Notes: a model not told the origin generated them from the letters alone. Positions 24,552 to 33,876 are shown, counted from the stretch's first letter. The stretch: 64,000 nucleotides of DNA from Falsiroseomonas sp041690465 (GCF_041690465.1 NZ_JAWLHG010000003.1:62001-126000); one strand, 5' to 3'. Numbers and translations are program-made.

Positions 24552-25904
24552 ATGAGCCTGAATCGCCCTCCGCGCCCATTGGCGCAGGATGCCGGCCCAA
24601 CGCAACCGAGCGACGCCGTCATCTGGCTGCATGCGGCATTCTGCGGCCTGGGATTGCCGATGCGAGCCACGCGCGGAGCGTGGCAGCGCGACATCGGGAC
24701 GGCATCCGTTCGCATCGAACCCGGCGCGAGCGACGAGGTGGTGCCAAGCGGGCGAGTCCTTCGGCTGAGCCTCTTGCACATCTGCGATGCCGCCTTCCGG
24801 GCGAACAGCCCGGTGGTCGAGCTTGCGGATGATCCATCCCGGCTGGCTGCCGCACTGGGCATCGAAGCGAACACGCGCGATCTGACCGACCAGTGGGAGC
24901 GCATGCACGCGGCGCGCATCCTGCTGTCATGGGATGGCGGGCCCGCATTCAGCGTGTTCGATGCGCGAAGCAGGGCGCGAGCAGGCAAGCCCGCGTGGCG
25001 CTCGGGCGTCCGGCTCAACAGCAGGTTTCTCGCCAGCCTGCTCAACCATGCCATTCCGCTCGACCGACGCGTCGTGCGCGAGCTGTCCGCGTCGCCGGCT
25101 GCGTTGGACGCATATGCCTGGATCAGGCTGTCGCTCCGCGGGGCGGCGCCGGACCGGATCATCACGACGACCTGGGAGGAGTTGCTGAGCCGGTTCGGCA
25201 CCGCCTCGCAGGATGCCGGGGCATTCCGGGTTGCCTTCGAGGCGGCCTTGCGGCTCGTCTTCGATGTGGATCGCTCAATCGATCTGGCCGTTGACGATGA
25301 CGGCGTCAGCGTCCGCCTCGCACCACCTGCCGACGACGAGAGCGTCGCGGACGGTACGCCCCCGGCGCAACCCGGTACGGATGCGGTGGCCGATGGCACG
25401 GCGGCACCGGCCGAGCCGCTGGCGGTGCCCCCAGCCGCGTCCCCTGCCGTTGAGGCTGCTGCCGCCGAACCCGCTGAGAGCATCCGTGAAAATCCGGAGG
25501 TGGACTGTCCGCCGCGCTCCGAACCGCACCCTCCGGCCCAAGCCGAAGCTGCAACCGTGGCCCCAGTTCCGGAAGACCGGATCACGCAGAACAGCATCAG
25601 CCTGCCGCGTCACCTGACCGGCTTGGCGCTCGTGGTATGGCTTCGGCGTGGACACGGCGAGGAGAGCGTCCTGGTCGGCATCACCCCCAACCCGCGCTTC
25701 GAGGCCGAAAGGCTGACGCTGCTGGCGGTGGAGCCGATGGTCATCCAGGTGAGCGGCGGATTGAACGAGAGGGATTTCGAGCGCGTCTCTGCCTGGGTGA
25801 TGACCAATCGCGACGTCATCGATGACTTCTGGGAAGGCCGGATCACGTCATTCGCGGAGATCAATCGGCGCGTCCGCAAGGCACCGGCCCCGGGCTGGCG
25901 GTGA
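24552..25904 (+). CDS. RepA-like plasmid replication initiator with a C-terminal extension
   Basis: Residues about 55-250 follow the pattern of the plasmid RepA initiator family (PF04796 type). They read RVLRLSLLHICDAAF, a helix with RDLTDQWERMHAARI, SGVRLNSRFLASLLNHAIPL, then RELSASPAALDAYAWIRLSLRG and TTWEELLSRFG. An Ala/Pro-rich linker (about 260-350) leads to an unrecognised C-terminal module with VVWLRRGHGEESVL and NRDVIDDFWEGRITSF. No partition genes or obvious iterons accompany it, and housekeeping genes flank it, so a chromosomal location is likely. It may be a domesticated or integrated plasmid initiator. Confidence 0.65.
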   Translation: MSLNRPPRPLAQDAGPTQPSDAVIWLHAAFCGLGLPMRATRGAWQRDIGTASVRIEPGASDEVVPSGRVLRLSLLHICDAAFRANSPVVELADDPSRLAAALGIEANTRDLTDQWERMHAARILLSWDGGPAFSVFDARSRARAGKPAWRSGVRLNSRFLASLLNHAIPLDRRVVRELSASPAALDAYAWIRLSLRGAAPDRIITTTWEELLSRFGTASQDAGAFRVAFEAALRLVFDVDRSIDLAVDDDGVSVRLAPPADDESVADGTPPAQPGTDAVADGTAAPAEPLAVPPAASPAVEAAAAEPAESIRENPEVDCPPRSEPHPPAQAEAATVAPVPEDRITQNSISLPRHLTGLALVVWLRRGHGEESVLVGITPNPRFEAERLTLLAVEPMVIQVSGGLNERDFERVSAWVMTNRDVIDDFWEGRITSFAEINRRVRKAPAPGWR

Positions 25905-25938
25905 CGGCGTAGCCGGGATCGTCTGCTCGGCCCACCTG

Positions 25939-25985
25939 ACCGGAAGCGGTGCCAATGGTGCCGGCATAGCGTCACGGCTTCCGGT
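25939..25985. terminator. Possible bidirectional terminator between convergent genes
   Basis: ACCGGAAGC (25939-25947) pairs with GCTTCCGGT (25977-25985) around a 29-base loop. It lies in the 150-bp gap between the convergent RepA-like and transglycosylase genes. The loop is long and no U tract is present. Confidence 0.3.
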
Positions 25986-26054
25986 GGCCGCCCGGCTAGG
26001 ATCGCCGGAACGGGCGGTACCGCGCCGCGCCGATCTGCGCCGGTTCGACAAGGA

Positions 26055-26951
26055 TCAGCGATAGGGCGCCGTGAGCGTGCCGGTCGGAGCTGCGGGGGTG
26101 ACCAATCCACCGCCCTCGAAGGCGCGAAGCGACGGGTCATCGGCCATGGAGATCCCTCGGGCCGAGGCGAAGTAGTCCATGCCGGTCATGCCCCCTCCGG
26201 CATAGGCAAGATCATCTTCGCCAGCCGAGGCGAAGCGGTATCCCGAGAGCGGCGCGCCGTTCGCATAGGAAGCGAATGGGCCTGTCATCGCGCCTCCCAT
26301 CCCGAGGCGTGGGCCGATACTGGCGAGGTAGTTCACCGTCTCCTGCGGCAGCACGGTGATGCCGGAGAGGACGGCGTCCACGCGGTCGGGCCCGGCATTG
26401 TAGGCGGCCAGGAATCCGGGCGCCCCGTATCGGTCATGCATCTCTCGGATGTATGCGGCGCCGGCCAGGATGTTGTCGCGTGGCTCATGCGGGTCGCTGC
26501 CCAGGCCGTGTCGCATCCGCAGGGTGGCATAGGTTCGCGGCATCACCTGCATGAGGCCCATGGCGCCGGCCCGCGAGGTGATCGGCAGGCCGTCGGAGCC
26601 GTAGAGGCGCCCGCCACTTTCCTGACGCATGACCTCGCGGATCCAGCGCTCCGGCACGCCGAAGCGGTGGGCCGCGTCACGGATGTAGGGCCCCCACGGA
26701 TCATCCGGCGTTCCGGGCGCATGGTAGGCGCGTGAGGCCTGCACCTGATAGCCATGGGCCGCGGCGCGCGAGGCGTTCAGATCGTAGCCGTAGTCACCGT
26801 TCCCGTCGTAGCCGCGCCGGCCGTCCCAGCTGGCCCCCTGCCACGACGCACCTCCGCATGCCGACAGCAGAAAGCCGGCGAGCAATGCCGTGCTCCGGAG
26901 GGCGACCCGCCACCGGCCGCAATCGCCACCCACCCCTGCCCGTCGCGCCAC
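26055..26951 (-). CDS. Lytic transglycosylase lipoprotein (SLT domain)
   Basis: Cleaves peptidoglycan glycan strands from the inner face of the outer membrane. It has 298 residues. The lipobox LLSAC near residue 33 follows a hydrophobic segment, so it should be lipidated. The SLT domain (about 95-225) has the catalytic Glu in MRQESGG, then the GAMGLMQVMPRTY helix and the LAGAAYIREM and AAYNAGPDRVDA motifs. The C-terminal 70 residues are Gly/Ala-rich and unrecognised. Such stand-alone SLT lipoproteins are common in Acetobacteraceae. Confidence 0.92.
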   Translation of the reverse strand: MARRAGVGGDCGRWRVALRSTALLAGFLLSACGGASWQGASWDGRRGYDGNGDYGYDLNASRAAAHGYQVQASRAYHAPGTPDDPWGPYIRDAAHRFGVPERWIREVMRQESGGRLYGSDGLPITSRAGAMGLMQVMPRTYATLRMRHGLGSDPHEPRDNILAGAAYIREMHDRYGAPGFLAAYNAGPDRVDAVLSGITVLPQETVNYLASIGPRLGMGGAMTGPFASYANGAPLSGYRFASAGEDDLAYAGGGMTGMDYFASARGISMADDPSLRAFEGGGLVTPAAPTGTLTAPYR

Positions 26952-27139
26952 TTCGCCCGCTCCCCGCTACGGGTGTCACCCTACCCGCGCGCCATCAAAG
27001 CAAGCCCATCAAAGTGGCTCCAGTGGATATCTCGCGAATTCAACCGCTCTTCCGCTCATGCACCGATGCGCGGCAGGATGTGGTCGAAGAGGCGCGTCGG
27101 CTCGCGCGTGCAGTGCAGTTTGCCGCGCCTGCCCCGTGG

Positions 27140-27928
27140 CTACTCGTCTCGCCCGGGCACGCTCCTCTCGCCTGCCTGCTGATGGAGAGGTCGCGGCGTG
27201 CCGCCCGCCGGGGATCGAGGAAACTGGGTCGTGGCGCGGTCGAGTATGTAGCCGCCCATCACGGTCCGCAGCAGGGTGGGGCTGCCGGGGTTCGCCTCGA
27301 TCTTCTGCCGCAGGCGGTACATGTGCGTTTCGAGCGTGTGCGTCGTCACGGCGCTGTTGTAGCCCCATACCTCATCGAGCAGGACTTGCCGCGGCATCGG
27401 CTTGCCGTCAGCCCGATAAAGGAATTTGAGGATCGCCGTTTCCTTGTCGGTCAGCCGTATCTTGCGACCGCGGGCCGCATCATGCAGCAGCTTCGCGCTC
27501 GGGCGGAAAACATATGGCCCGATGCCGAAGGCGGCATGTTCCGAATTGTCGAAGGTGCGAAGCTGCGCGCGCATGCGGGCCAGCAACTCAGGCAGGCGGA
27601 AAGGCTTGGCGATGTAGTCATTGGCGCCGGAATCGAGGCCGCGAACGACATCGAGCTCGCCGTCGGCGCCGGTGAGCATGATGACCGGCATGTTCTTTCC
27701 GCCGCGCCGGAGCCTAGCGCAGAGCTCGCGGCCGTCGCCGTCCGGCAGTCCGACGTCGAGCAGGACGGCGTCGAACCGCGCGTCGGCGTCGGCGAGCTTC
27801 GCTTCCGCTTCGGCAGCGCTCTCCGCCTCGTGAGGGAGGAAGCCGCCTTCGGCCATCAGCTGCTCGGCCAGGGTGGCTCGAAGCGCCGGGTCGTCCTCCA
27901 CGATGAGGATCGGGCGGGATGCGGACAT
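27140..27928 (-). CDS. OmpR-family response regulator, orphan
   Basis: A two-component transcription factor of 262 residues. The receiver (about 5-120) has VEDDPA, phosphoacceptor Asp in LLDVGLPDGDG, the LTGAD switch and the AKPF lysine. The C-terminal winged helix (about 130-225) ends with THTLETHMYRLRQKIE and GGYIL, typical of OmpR/PhoB proteins. GGAGG lies seven bases before the ATG at 27928, so this start is preferred over a GTG 12 bases upstream. No histidine kinase gene is adjacent. The C-terminal 30 residues after the winged helix are unusual in length and basic. Confidence 0.9.
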   Translation of the reverse strand: MSASRPILIVEDDPALRATLAEQLMAEGGFLPHEAESAAEAEAKLADADARFDAVLLDVGLPDGDGRELCARLRRGGKNMPVIMLTGADGELDVVRGLDSGANDYIAKPFRLPELLARMRAQLRTFDNSEHAAFGIGPYVFRPSAKLLHDAARGRKIRLTDKETAILKFLYRADGKPMPRQVLLDEVWGYNSAVTTHTLETHMYRLRQKIEANPGSPTLLRTVMGGYILDRATTQFPRSPAGGTPRPLHQQAGERSVPGRDE

Positions 27929-28008
27929 GGAGACCTCCACGGGAGCCTGGTATTTCTGAGTTCATCCAGCTAGCGCGCGGCCGCCTCGATGGTTCCGCGT
28001 GTGGTCTG

Positions 28009-28033
28009 AAAAAAGATGCCAGATCGGATCTTT
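28009..28033 (-). terminator. Terminator-like hairpin after the slipin gene
   Basis: On the minus strand AAAGATCC and GGCATCTTT form a short stem followed by a run of T residues (28009-28014 read as A on the plus strand). It lies 188 bp past the slipin stop and before the response-regulator gene. Confidence 0.4.
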
Positions 28034-28220
28034 GCGCCGCAGGGGCGTTCCATCCTGCCCGGCAGGCCTGAGTCTCGTATGCCGAGGCGAGCCGGGCTGG
28101 CTTCGCGGCAGTCACCGGCGACAATGTGGTGCGAACCGTGCTGCGCCTCGCTTGCGGAGATGCCACGGCTCCTGCGCTCGCCGGCCGCGAGCCGGCCGGT
28201 CTGGCTGCGCGGAGGGCCGC

Positions 28221-29030
28221 TTACCGACCTTCGCGCGGCGCTTCCCGCACCGCGCCCATCCCGGCCGCGGATGCCATGGCGCCGAGCCCGCGCAGCAGGT
28301 CGATCGGCACCGGGAAGACCACGGTCGAGCTGCGGTCGCCCGCGATCTGCTGCAGCGTCGCCAGGTAGCGAAGCTGCATGGCCTCCGGCACGGCGCCGAG
28401 GATGCGCGCCGCATCGGCGAGCTTCTCCGCCGCCTGCTGCTCGCCCTCGGCGTCGATGATGCGACCGCGGCGGTTGCGCTCGGCCTCGGCCTGCCGGGCG
28501 ATGGCGCGGACCATGCTCTCATCGATGTCCACGTGCTTGATCTCGACGGTGGCGACCTTGATCCCCCAGGCATCGGTCTGGCTGTCCAGGATCTCCTGGA
28601 TGTCGCGGTTCAGCCTGTCGCGCTCGGCCAGCATCGCGTCGAGGTCATGCTTACCGAGCACGGAGCGCAGCGTGGTCTGCGCCAGCTGGCTGGTCGCCGC
28701 CATGAAGTCGTCCACCTCGATGACGGCGCGGTCGGCATCCACGACGCGGAAATACACCACCGCATTGACCTTCACCGAGACGTTGTCGCGCGAGATCACG
28801 TCCTGGCTGGGCACGTCCATCACCACGGTGCGCAGGTCCACGCGCTGCATCTGCTGCACGGCGGGGATCAGCAGGATCAGGCCGGGGCCGCGCACGCCGG
28901 AAAATCGCCCGAGCGTGAACACCACGGCACGCTCGTATTCGCGCAGTACCCGCACCGCGGCCCACAACAGCGCGACCAGGACGACGAGCAGGATGAGATA
29001 GCCGATGTTGCCGGTGAGATCCCCGATCAT
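28221..29030 (-). CDS. Slipin/stomatin-like SPFH membrane protein
   Basis: A membrane scaffold protein of the prohibitin/stomatin family that usually works with NfeD. It has 269 residues. One N-terminal membrane helix (about 8-28) is followed by the SPFH domain, with REYERAVVFTLGRFSGVRGPGL, DVPSQDVISRDNVSV and ATSQLAQTTLRSVLG. A coiled region with ARQAEAERNRRGRII then leads to FPVPIDLLRGLG at the end. The ATG at 29030 overlaps the NfeD-protease stop by four bases, so the pair is coupled. Confidence 0.93.
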   Translation of the reverse strand: MIGDLTGNIGYLILLVVLVALLWAAVRVLREYERAVVFTLGRFSGVRGPGLILLIPAVQQMQRVDLRTVVMDVPSQDVISRDNVSVKVNAVVYFRVVDADRAVIEVDDFMAATSQLAQTTLRSVLGKHDLDAMLAERDRLNRDIQEILDSQTDAWGIKVATVEIKHVDIDESMVRAIARQAEAERNRRGRIIDAEGEQQAAEKLADAARILGAVPEAMQLRYLATLQQIAGDRSSTVVFPVPIDLLRGLGAMASAAGMGAVREAPREGR

Positions 29031-30394
29031 GATGGCTGCGCTCCCTTGCGATCCGCTTCCGACGTGACTTCCAGGCGCAGGCCGCGCCGGCTCGTGACGC
29101 GCACCGCCTGTCCGGGGCTCAGCGCAGTCTCGGCTTCGGCCGCCCAGCGCTCGCCATGCACCAGCACCACGCCGGTGCCGCCGTTCCAGGACAGGACCTT
29201 GCCGCGCGCGCCGATCATGCCTTGCCCGCCGGTGACCGCCGGCCGCCCCCGCGTGCGCCAGACCGCGCGGATCGTCGCCAGCAGCAGCAAGCCCCCCAGC
29301 ACCGCGGACCACCCGATCACCCATGGCGAGAGCTGGAACCCCGGCACCTCGAAGTCGAAGGCGATCGCGCCGCCGAGCGCCAGTGCCGCCAGGCCGCCGA
29401 CACCGAGCACGCCGAAGGCGGGGATGAACGCCTCGGCGACCAGCAGCGCGATCCCAAGCCCCATCAGCGCAAGCCCCGTGACATCCACGGGCAGCAGGTT
29501 CACCGCGAACAGGCCGAGCACCAGCGCGATTCCGCCCACGACCCCGCCGACCCCGATGCCGGGCGAGGCGAACTCCAGCAGCAGGCCATAGGCGCCGACC
29601 ATCAGCAGCAGGAAGGCGATGTTGGGATCGGAGATGAAGGCCAGCAGCCGGTGCCGCCAGTCCGGGTCGAAGCGCAGCGGCGCCAGCCCGGCCGTCTGCA
29701 GCGTCGCTGCCCCGGCGGGGAGTCGCACGCGGCGCCCCTCCGCGCCGGCGAGCAGCGTCGGCAGGTCGGCAGCCAGCATTTCGACGACGCCGAGCCGCAG
29801 CGCCTCCTCGGCCGGCACGCTCGCCGCCTCGCGCACCGCCCTCTCCGGCCAGTCCGGGTTGCGGCCGTGGTACTCGGCGAGGCCGCGGATATAGGCCGCG
29901 GCGTCGTTGACGGTCTTGGCGCGCATCGCCTCGTCATCGCCGCCGCCGAGGCGCACCGGCGTGGCGGCGCCGGTGGCGGTGCCGGGTGCCATCACGGCCA
30001 GGTGCGCCGCCGAGAGCAGGAATAGCCCCGCGCTCGCCGCCCGCGCACCCCGCGGCGCGACCCAGACCGCAACCGGCACGGGGGAGGCAAGCATGGCCTG
30101 CACGATCGTCCTGGTGGCCGCATCGAGGCCGCCGGGCGTGTCGAGCCCGAGCACCACCAGCGAGGCGCCGCGCGCCACGGCGTGCTCCAACCCGTCCGTC
30201 ACGTATTCGGCAACCCCGGGCCCGATCGCACCGTCCACCCTGAGCAGCAGCACGACCCGCTCCGGCGCGCCGGGCTGCTGAGCCGCCGGCATGGCCGGCC
30301 AGCCCGCGAGCAGCAGCAGGGCCAAGGCCAGGAACATCGCCGCGCGACGGGCGGATGACGGCCTCCGGCCGCCAGGCCCGGACGCCTGCTGCAT
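29027..30394 (-). CDS. NfeD-family membrane serine protease
   Basis: A ClpP-class protease fused to an NfeD domain; homologues cleave the C-terminus of the partner stomatin. It has 455 residues. The signal/anchor is at about 20-40. The protease domain (about 45-225) has LDTPGGLD, the nucleophile Ser in RAASAGLFLL and the general base Lys in RAKTVNDAAAY. Four to five membrane helices (about 255-375) follow. The last 65 residues form the OB-fold NfeD domain (GMIGARGKVLSWNG, GERWAAEAE). GGGAGG precedes the ATG at 30394. It is co-transcribed with the slipin. Confidence 0.92.
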   Translation of the reverse strand: MQQASGPGGRRPSSARRAAMFLALALLLLAGWPAMPAAQQPGAPERVVLLLRVDGAIGPGVAEYVTDGLEHAVARGASLVVLGLDTPGGLDAATRTIVQAMLASPVPVAVWVAPRGARAASAGLFLLSAAHLAVMAPGTATGAATPVRLGGGDDEAMRAKTVNDAAAYIRGLAEYHGRNPDWPERAVREAASVPAEEALRLGVVEMLAADLPTLLAGAEGRRVRLPAGAATLQTAGLAPLRFDPDWRHRLLAFISDPNIAFLLLMVGAYGLLLEFASPGIGVGGVVGGIALVLGLFAVNLLPVDVTGLALMGLGIALLVAEAFIPAFGVLGVGGLAALALGGAIAFDFEVPGFQLSPWVIGWSAVLGGLLLLATIRAVWRTRGRPAVTGGQGMIGARGKVLSWNGGTGVVLVHGERWAAEAETALSPGQAVRVTSRRGLRLEVTSEADRKGAQPS

Positions 30395-30724
30395 CGCCGC
30401 CTCCCGCCAGTCGGCGGCGCCCGCCCTGCAGGGGCAGGCGCCTGCGGCAGAAACCGGCCGCTGGGCGCTTCGTTCCGTGCCGGGCGTGCGCGGGAACAGC
30501 TCGGCGCGGCCGCGACAACAGTTCACCGCCTTCACCGCGGCGAGGTTCTCCATCGTCTGCGGGGTGATCTGGATGCGCGGCCGCAAGGGGACAGCGGCGC
30601 GCTGCGCGAGGGGCAAGGGCTCGGCCGGAGCGGCCACGTTGCCGCTGGCATGGGTCTGCCACCCTGAGGGGCGACGGGCGTTGTCGCCCCTCTGGGCCGC
30701 ATGCCCTCAGCTGGAGAGAACACG
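30395..30724. other. 330-bp divergent region between nfeD and a Bug receptor
   Basis: It carries the promoters of both genes and one strong hairpin at 30666-30692. A minus-strand frame extends the NfeD reading frame upstream to about 30637 but adds no recognisable sequence before the ribosome-binding site, so it is not used. Confidence 0.4.
30666..30692. other. Perfect 10-bp hairpin in the Bug-receptor leader
   Basis: GAGGGGCGAC pairs with GTCGCCCCTC around a 7-base loop, ending 33 bp before the ATG at 30725. There is no U tract. It may be a protein-binding palindrome or a leader structure. Confidence 0.5.
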
Positions 30725-31687
30725 ATGCGCCGTCGCACGCTGCTGGGAGTCGCTGCCAGCTCTGCCACCGCTCTTGCCATCACCGGGCCCGCCCGCGCCG
30801 CGTGGCCCGAGCGCCCGATCACGATGATCGTCGCCTTCCCGCCTGGCGGCGGCACCGATGTCGCGGCCCGAACCCTGGCGCGCTTCCTCGAGCGCGAGCT
30901 CGGGCAGTCCGTCGTGGTGCTCAACCGCGGCGGCGCCGGCGGCGAGATAGGCTGGGCGGAACTGGCCCGGGCAAGGCCGGACGGCTACACGGTCGGCTTC
31001 ATCAACACGCCCAACCTCCTCACCATCCCGATCGAGCGGCGGGCCCGCTACAAGCTCGAGGATTTCGCGCCGATCGCCAACATCGTGGACGACCCTGGCG
31101 GCTTCTTCGTCCCCAACGACAGCCGCTTCCGCACTCTCGCCGATCTGGTCGCCTACGCCCGCGCCAATCCCGGCGACGTGACCTACGGGACCACCGGCAT
31201 CGGCTCGGACGACCACCTCGCAACCCTCGCCTTCCAGCGGCTCGCCGGCGTCGAGCTGACCCACGTGCCGTTCTCCGGTGCCGCACAGGTGCGCAGCGCC
31301 ATCCTCGGCAAGCAGATCGACGTCGCCGCCATGAACATGGGCGAAGGGCTGGCCGACATGCGGCAGGGCCAACTCCGTCCGCTCGGCCAGATGGCGGAGG
31401 CTCGCTGGGACCAGGCGGCGGATGTGCCGACGTTCCGTGAGCAGGGTTTTGACGTGGTCCAGGGCTCGATGCGCGGCCTGGCCGCCCCCGCAGGCGTGCC
31501 GGCCGAGACGCGCGAGCGCCTCGCCACCGCCGTCCGCCGCGTGATGGAGGACCCGGAGTTCCGCCGTCTTGCGGAGCAGCAGGCGCTGCCCCTGCGCTAT
31601 CTCGGCCCGGACGAGTACGGTACGGAGCTCAGCCGCATGCGGGAGGAGTACGGGCGCCTCTGGGCGGCGCATCCGTGGAAGGAGTAG
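30725..31687 (+). CDS. Bug-family (TctC-type) solute receptor with Tat-like signal
   Basis: A periplasmic carboxylate-binding protein of 320 residues. The signal peptide starts MRRRTLLGVAASSATALAI and looks Tat-like (RRR followed by a moderately hydrophobic stretch), ending near ARAA at residue 26. Mature features are VAFPPGGGTDVAART, VVLNRGGAGGEIGW, YGTTGIGSDDH and THVPFSGAAQV. The ATG at 30725 follows GGAGAG and is preferred to an ATG 24 bases upstream. It is an isolated gene without TctAB partners; the ligand is unknown. Confidence 0.9.
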   Translation: MRRRTLLGVAASSATALAITGPARAAWPERPITMIVAFPPGGGTDVAARTLARFLERELGQSVVVLNRGGAGGEIGWAELARARPDGYTVGFINTPNLLTIPIERRARYKLEDFAPIANIVDDPGGFFVPNDSRFRTLADLVAYARANPGDVTYGTTGIGSDDHLATLAFQRLAGVELTHVPFSGAAQVRSAILGKQIDVAAMNMGEGLADMRQGQLRPLGQMAEARWDQAADVPTFREQGFDVVQGSMRGLAAPAGVPAETRERLATAVRRVMEDPEFRRLAEQQALPLRYLGPDEYGTELSRMREEYGRLWAAHPWKE

Positions 31688-31708
31688 CGGCCCGGCGGTC
31701 GGTACCGG

Positions 31709-32110
31709 TCATCCGGCCGGCATTCGATCGCGATCGAGGTGCCGACGCAGCAGTGCCATGTTGCGCAGGTTGGCGCGGAAGAAGATGTCGCCGATCCAGC
31801 CGGCAACCGGTACCGCGCTGATCAGGGCGTCCACGCCGACATTGCCGACCATGCGCAAAAGCGTGCCAGTGGGCACGCCGAGCCGGCGCGCTTCCAGGAT
31901 CAGATATGCCGACACGCCTTTCGAGGCGACCAGGCCCAGGCCCGGCAGCAGGTTCAGCGCGGCATCTGCTCCGAACCGGATGCCGGTGCCGGGAATGCGC
32001 CACTTGCTGTCGAGGACGCGCGCAATCGCCTCCAGCCGCCTGCGGGCGCCTTCCTCCCGATGGGCGTTCGCCAGTGGCTGCGCGCTTGAGGCCCTGCGGC
32101 CGCTCATCAT
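31709..32110 (-). CDS. DUF4112 domain protein
   Basis: A 133-residue protein with the DUF4112 pattern. LDSKWRIPGTGIRFGADAALNLLPGLG is followed by two hydrophobic stretches (about 54-75 and 85-110) and GWIGDIFFRANLRNMALLRRHL. The family is widespread in bacteria and its function is unknown; a small membrane protein is likely. It converges with the Bug gene and has no operon partner. Confidence 0.88.
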   Translation of the reverse strand: MMSGRRASSAQPLANAHREEGARRRLEAIARVLDSKWRIPGTGIRFGADAALNLLPGLGLVASKGVSAYLILEARRLGVPTGTLLRMVGNVGVDALISAVPVAGWIGDIFFRANLRNMALLRRHLDRDRMPAG

Positions 32111-32457
32111 GCTCGCTCCTGCCGGCCGGCACGGCCCGCCGGTCCAGCAACGTCAGCGCGCGGCGTCGGGTGCCGGTCCTCCCGGCATGGTGCGGTGCGG
32201 CGTCACCGTCCGATGCAGGCGGCCGTGGCAAGCCTCCAAGGGGGGCGAGCCTCGCTGCAAGCTCGCCGGCCTGGAGCGTCGGGCGATGATTTATCAAGTT
32301 GAGGCGGTCGTCTCCGCGCGGCGTCCCGCAGTGCACCACCCAGCGCTGGAGTGGCTGCTCACCGCAATGCTGGCACCACAACCCGCGCCGCCTGGCGGCG
32401 CACCGGACGGCCTGCTCCCATAGCGTTACCGCGGAGCCAGCATCAGATACCCTATTT
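32111..32457. other. 347-bp gap upstream of sdaA
   Basis: No gene is supported. No glycine-riboswitch-like structure was recognised. It presumably carries the promoters of the divergent DUF4112 and serine dehydratase genes. Confidence 0.4.
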
Positions 32458-33876
32458 ATGAGTCAGGCATCACAGTTGGCGAGCGCGATGGGCAAAGAAG
32501 CACAGGGTTGGATCGGCCTGTTCGACCTGTTCCGGATCGGGGTTGGCCCCTCCAGCTCACACACGGTCGGCCCCATGGTGGCAGCTGCGAGCTTCGGGGG
32601 GACCCTGGATCCGGGCCTGCCGGTTGACGGTCTGCGGGTGGAGCTCTTCGGCTCCCTGGCACTGACTGGCAGGGGCCATGCAACTGACACCGCAGTCATC
32701 CTCGGCCTGAGCGGGGCGCGGCCCGACACGATCGATCCAGACGTGGCGAGGGCTACGATCGAGGCGGTACGCCTCAAGCGGCGCCTGGAACTGCCCGACG
32801 GGCGGCGGGTTCCATTCGATCCGGCCACCGACATCGTCTTTCTGCCGCGCGAGATCCTGCCGCGGCACCCGAATGCGCTCCGCATTACGGCGTTCACGGC
32901 CGGGCAGCCTGGCCACACCCTAACCTACTACTCGGTCGGCGGCGGCTTCGTGCTGGACGAGCAAGGCGAGCCGCTTGGCGGCAGTGCCTCTGGTGGTGAC
33001 GGGCCCGTGCCCTATCCGTTCACCAACGCTGCCGATCTGCTGTCTCGCGCAGAGGCCGGGGGACTTTCCATCGCGGAGCTCATGCGGGCGAACGAGGCCA
33101 GCCGGCGCCGCCCGGCCGAGATCTCCGCCGGCATCGCCCGCATCCGCGAGGCCATGCAGGCCTGCGTGGCGCGCGGCCTGCGAGGGGAGGGCGAACTGCC
33201 GGGCGGTCTCCGCGTTCGCCGACGCGCGCCGGACCTGCACCGCAAGCTGATGGCGCAGGCAGGGCGGAACGAGGCCGACCCGCTGCTCGCGATGGACTGG
33301 GTGAATCTGTGGGCGCTGGCAGTGAACGAGGAGAACGCCGCTGGAGGTCGAGTCGTCACCGCGCCGACGAACGGCGCTGCCGGCATCATCCCTGCCGTGC
33401 TGCACTACTACGAGCGCTTCGTGCCCGGTGCCAGCGCGGCCGGCGTGGAGGTCTTCCTGCTGGCTGCGGCCAGCATTGGTGCGATCATCAAGCGCAACGC
33501 CTCGATCTCGGGTGCCGAGGTGGGTTGCCAGGGCGAGGTGGGGTCCGCCTGCGCAATGGCCGCCGCCGGCCTCGCTGCGGCGCTGGGCGGCAGCAACGCC
33601 CAGGTGGAGAATGCTGCCGAGATCGGACTCGAGCACAATCTCGGCCTCACTTGCGATCCGGTGGCGGGTCTCGTCCAGGTGCCCTGCATCGAGCGCAATG
33701 CCATCGCCGCAGTCAAAGCCATCAATGCCGCGCGGCTGGCGCTCCACGGGGACGGACGGCACCTCGTCAGCCTCGACCAGGCGGTCGCGACCATGCGACA
33801 GACCGGGCTCGATATGTCGCACAAGTACAAGGAAACCTCGCTGGGCGGCCTGGCGGTGAACGTTGTCGAGTGTTGA
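32458..33876 (+). CDS. sdaA: L-serine ammonia-lyase, iron-sulfur type
   Basis: Deaminates L-serine to pyruvate and ammonia using a [4Fe-4S] cluster. The beta and alpha domains are fused in one chain of 472 residues. The N-terminal FRIGVGPSSSHTVGPM motif is intact. The alpha domain has TAPTNGAAGIIPAVL, the cluster cysteines in GCQGEVGSACAMAAAG and a third in LTCDPVAGLVQVPCIERN. The ATG at 32458 gives a 10-residue longer N-terminus than the alternative ATG at 32488, and neither has a strong ribosome-binding site, so the exact start is uncertain. No operon partner is seen. Confidence 0.94.
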   Translation: MSQASQLASAMGKEAQGWIGLFDLFRIGVGPSSSHTVGPMVAAASFGGTLDPGLPVDGLRVELFGSLALTGRGHATDTAVILGLSGARPDTIDPDVARATIEAVRLKRRLELPDGRRVPFDPATDIVFLPREILPRHPNALRITAFTAGQPGHTLTYYSVGGGFVLDEQGEPLGGSASGGDGPVPYPFTNAADLLSRAEAGGLSIAELMRANEASRRRPAEISAGIARIREAMQACVARGLRGEGELPGGLRVRRRAPDLHRKLMAQAGRNEADPLLAMDWVNLWALAVNEENAAGGRVVTAPTNGAAGIIPAVLHYYERFVPGASAAGVEVFLLAAASIGAIIKRNASISGAEVGCQGEVGSACAMAAAGLAAALGGSNAQVENAAEIGLEHNLGLTCDPVAGLVQVPCIERNAIAAVKAINAARLALHGDGRHLVSLDQAVATMRQTGLDMSHKYKETSLGGLAVNVVEC

